From JACCXJ01 sp052387115 (lineage in GTDB: Bacteria; Pseudomonadota; Gammaproteobacteria; JACCXJ01): DNA of 18,438 bases. The notes beneath the pieces were generated by a model. It was given only the letters and a program-made list of their open reading frames with translations, was not told the origin of the DNA and did no database searches. Shown piece after piece: positions 18,301 to 18,438 of the stretch. Position 1 is the stretch's first letter. Each line of letters opens with the position of its first letter. The stretch is taken from the NCBI GenBank assembly GCA_052387115.1, contig JBQTJM010000365.1:1-18438 (forward strand), written 5' to 3'. The position numbers were made by a program, and so were the translations under genes.

Positions 18301-18438
18301 AACTATTTCGCCGAGGTCCCGGAGCGCACCTGTCGCGAGGAATTGATCCGCCTGGTGTTGCGAGCCGAGGTCCTCCCCAGGCTTGGCGCCGGTCCGGCAG
18401 GACATCCGACCGGCCTCAATCTCCATTGGACCTTCGGG
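15394..18438 (+). CDS. Large double-domain SAM-dependent methyltransferase (first domain AprA-like), 3' end outside window
   Basis: I translated this frame codon by codon from ATG 15394 to the window end and found no stop in 1015 codons; the last upstream stop is 15337-15339. Residues 10-110 and 195-260 look like winged-helix dimerisation segments. The first class I methyltransferase domain has the SAM loop DMGCGDG (335-341), the acidic GADYN motif (370-374), HIRAFIDHNRRYTEP (421-435), IIIEAHD, and FDTYHGYSNQYP (510-521). From memory these last motifs resemble the AprA-type methyltransferases of polyketide starter units, in which His/Asp residues bind a metal. A linker (about 582-630) is encoded by a GC-rich inverted repeat. 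The second methyltransferase domain has VDYGAGTGLA (701-710) and VVFASMVLHLV (810-820). No Shine-Dalgarno is evident; ATG 15415 is a possible alternative start. Substrate unknown; specialised metabolism is an inference. Confidence 0.85.
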   Translation, partial: MDTHSIPMTEPETTISRAAPALLRTLFLHHDGIVVGATLAALGQSGVLALLLREGRIAMHEILRTCPARPGYLHVALRCLALQGWLEREGEPASDAMVFSVTPRGRHASAAFDVYREAAAFVYSGIPFSRYLFGEPDVIQADVIRAGVFEREVIDPPFERYAELVDQSAKGYGFAGEEFETIRAHLDGMLAGPLMIALKQRGHLAHREFRVTAGGRVSDRLLVALALLRHLGWVRRDGDGWVFTEKGRVACEFTLHYGLTLSYLPLFCQLPRLLFDSVKNITHRERGQEETHVERTLNVLASGVAHRRYFEDADAIIREVFNREPIAEQPRFVADMGCGDGVWLERIYELVCRDTLRGEKLDEHPLVMVGADYNVKALAVARRRLEAAGVPHIALFGDITDPDGFAAALREVGLAIEDGLHIRAFIDHNRRYTEPGDREQALRRRAMSTGAYADEEGRAIPNALLEQNLVEHLRRWVPYIKQHGLIIIEAHDVAPEIARRYDGRTHATAFDTYHGYSNQYPVDFDAFMSLAEEAGLRSIPYQHKVYPSRLPFVAISLNRLKTSDPGWLQTLKPGVRHDAADSRTLPLGGGGQGGGRVPGDREDSEGWMDLPTARPPSQPSPWQGEGAERPERLGWRPDGSEDREDGEALHRFLYRDGGIEHPGRWCFAATGALVAAILDEVERRLARLESAPRTGRALRLVDYGAGTGLATLELIHGLAEKGLLKRFEVRGIAFELLVSDLPSAWFAKAHELLEGLPFLRFESLKDPRTGRIRRLSEVVAVGAPSRARPQRASGGIPGLSESAGEEGVDVVFASMVLHLVRPKALPALVDGVAEALKRDGVFLWNTPDTAPAPSDACVIHAANRLLRGMISEILDDEGRLAAIIAKLPEAERAPYHGLTARIRALSQRLTPAERARLLSLGEKQMLPVPTDVSEIHAQLSRHFLGATVTLMSVLSEEDAIALALLPANQNYFAEVPERTCREELIRLVLRAEVLPRLGAGPAGHPTGLNLHWTFG
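17143..17271. repeat. GC-rich inverted-repeat element inside the methyltransferase coding frame
   Basis: Two arms, 17143-17178 and 17235-17271, are imperfect inverted copies: ACCCTCCCCCTTGGAGGGGG on one side against CCTTCCCCCTGGCAGGGGGA on the other, each ending in GGGTGGGGGT or its complement. They enclose a 56-base centre. Each arm also folds on itself. The composition matches the intergenic elements at 5382-5654. The element is read through in frame, giving a glycine/proline-rich low-complexity linker between the two methyltransferase domains. It resembles a MITE or REP-type insertion. Confidence 0.7.

Overview
The window is GC-rich bacterial DNA and most likely comes from a gammaproteobacterium. 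This is an inference from gene content: a cobalamin-dependent MetH of E. coli-like length and layout, a DUF2333 protein, an H-NS-family protein and a glycine-zipper lipoprotein. The species cannot be named from the sequence. The gene mix is chromosomal housekeeping broken up by accessory DNA.

Left region (1-3917). The end of a CocE/NonD-type hydrolase gene is cut by a 2.37-kb IS66-like element (345-2710). Instead of the usual tnpA/tnpB, the element carries a DruA-like (DUF4338) gene that overlaps the transposase gene by ATGA. The gene on the far side, a secreted beta-propeller-like protein, is cut at its 3' end by the other terminal repeat. No target-site duplication is visible, so DNA between the two genes has probably been lost. 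An SGNH (GDSL) lipoprotein esterase follows.

Middle region (3914-11122, all minus strand). A 12-TM-type amino-acid permease is translationally coupled to the esterase. A 383-bp gap holds two GC-rich dyad repeats. Complete metH follows, then a rho-independent terminator, a glycine-zipper lipoprotein and a DUF2333 membrane-anchored protein.

Right region (11200-18438). A decayed mgtE magnesium-transporter remnant lies next to an H-NS-family gene, followed by an acyltransferase-3 membrane enzyme. Convergent with that is an exported fusion of peroxiredoxin-like, cytochrome-c and PHM-like copper monooxygenase domains. Divergent from the fusion is a very large open frame (at least 1015 codons, running off the window) with two class I methyltransferase domains. 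The first resembles, from memory, the AprA-type methyltransferases of polyketide starter biosynthesis. The linker between the two domains is encoded by an in-frame GC-rich inverted-repeat element of the same kind as the intergenic copies near the permease.

The most notable items are the transposon-borne DruA homologue, the double methyltransferase with its repeat-encoded linker, the three-part redox/copper enzyme, and the IS-associated loss of two gene ends.
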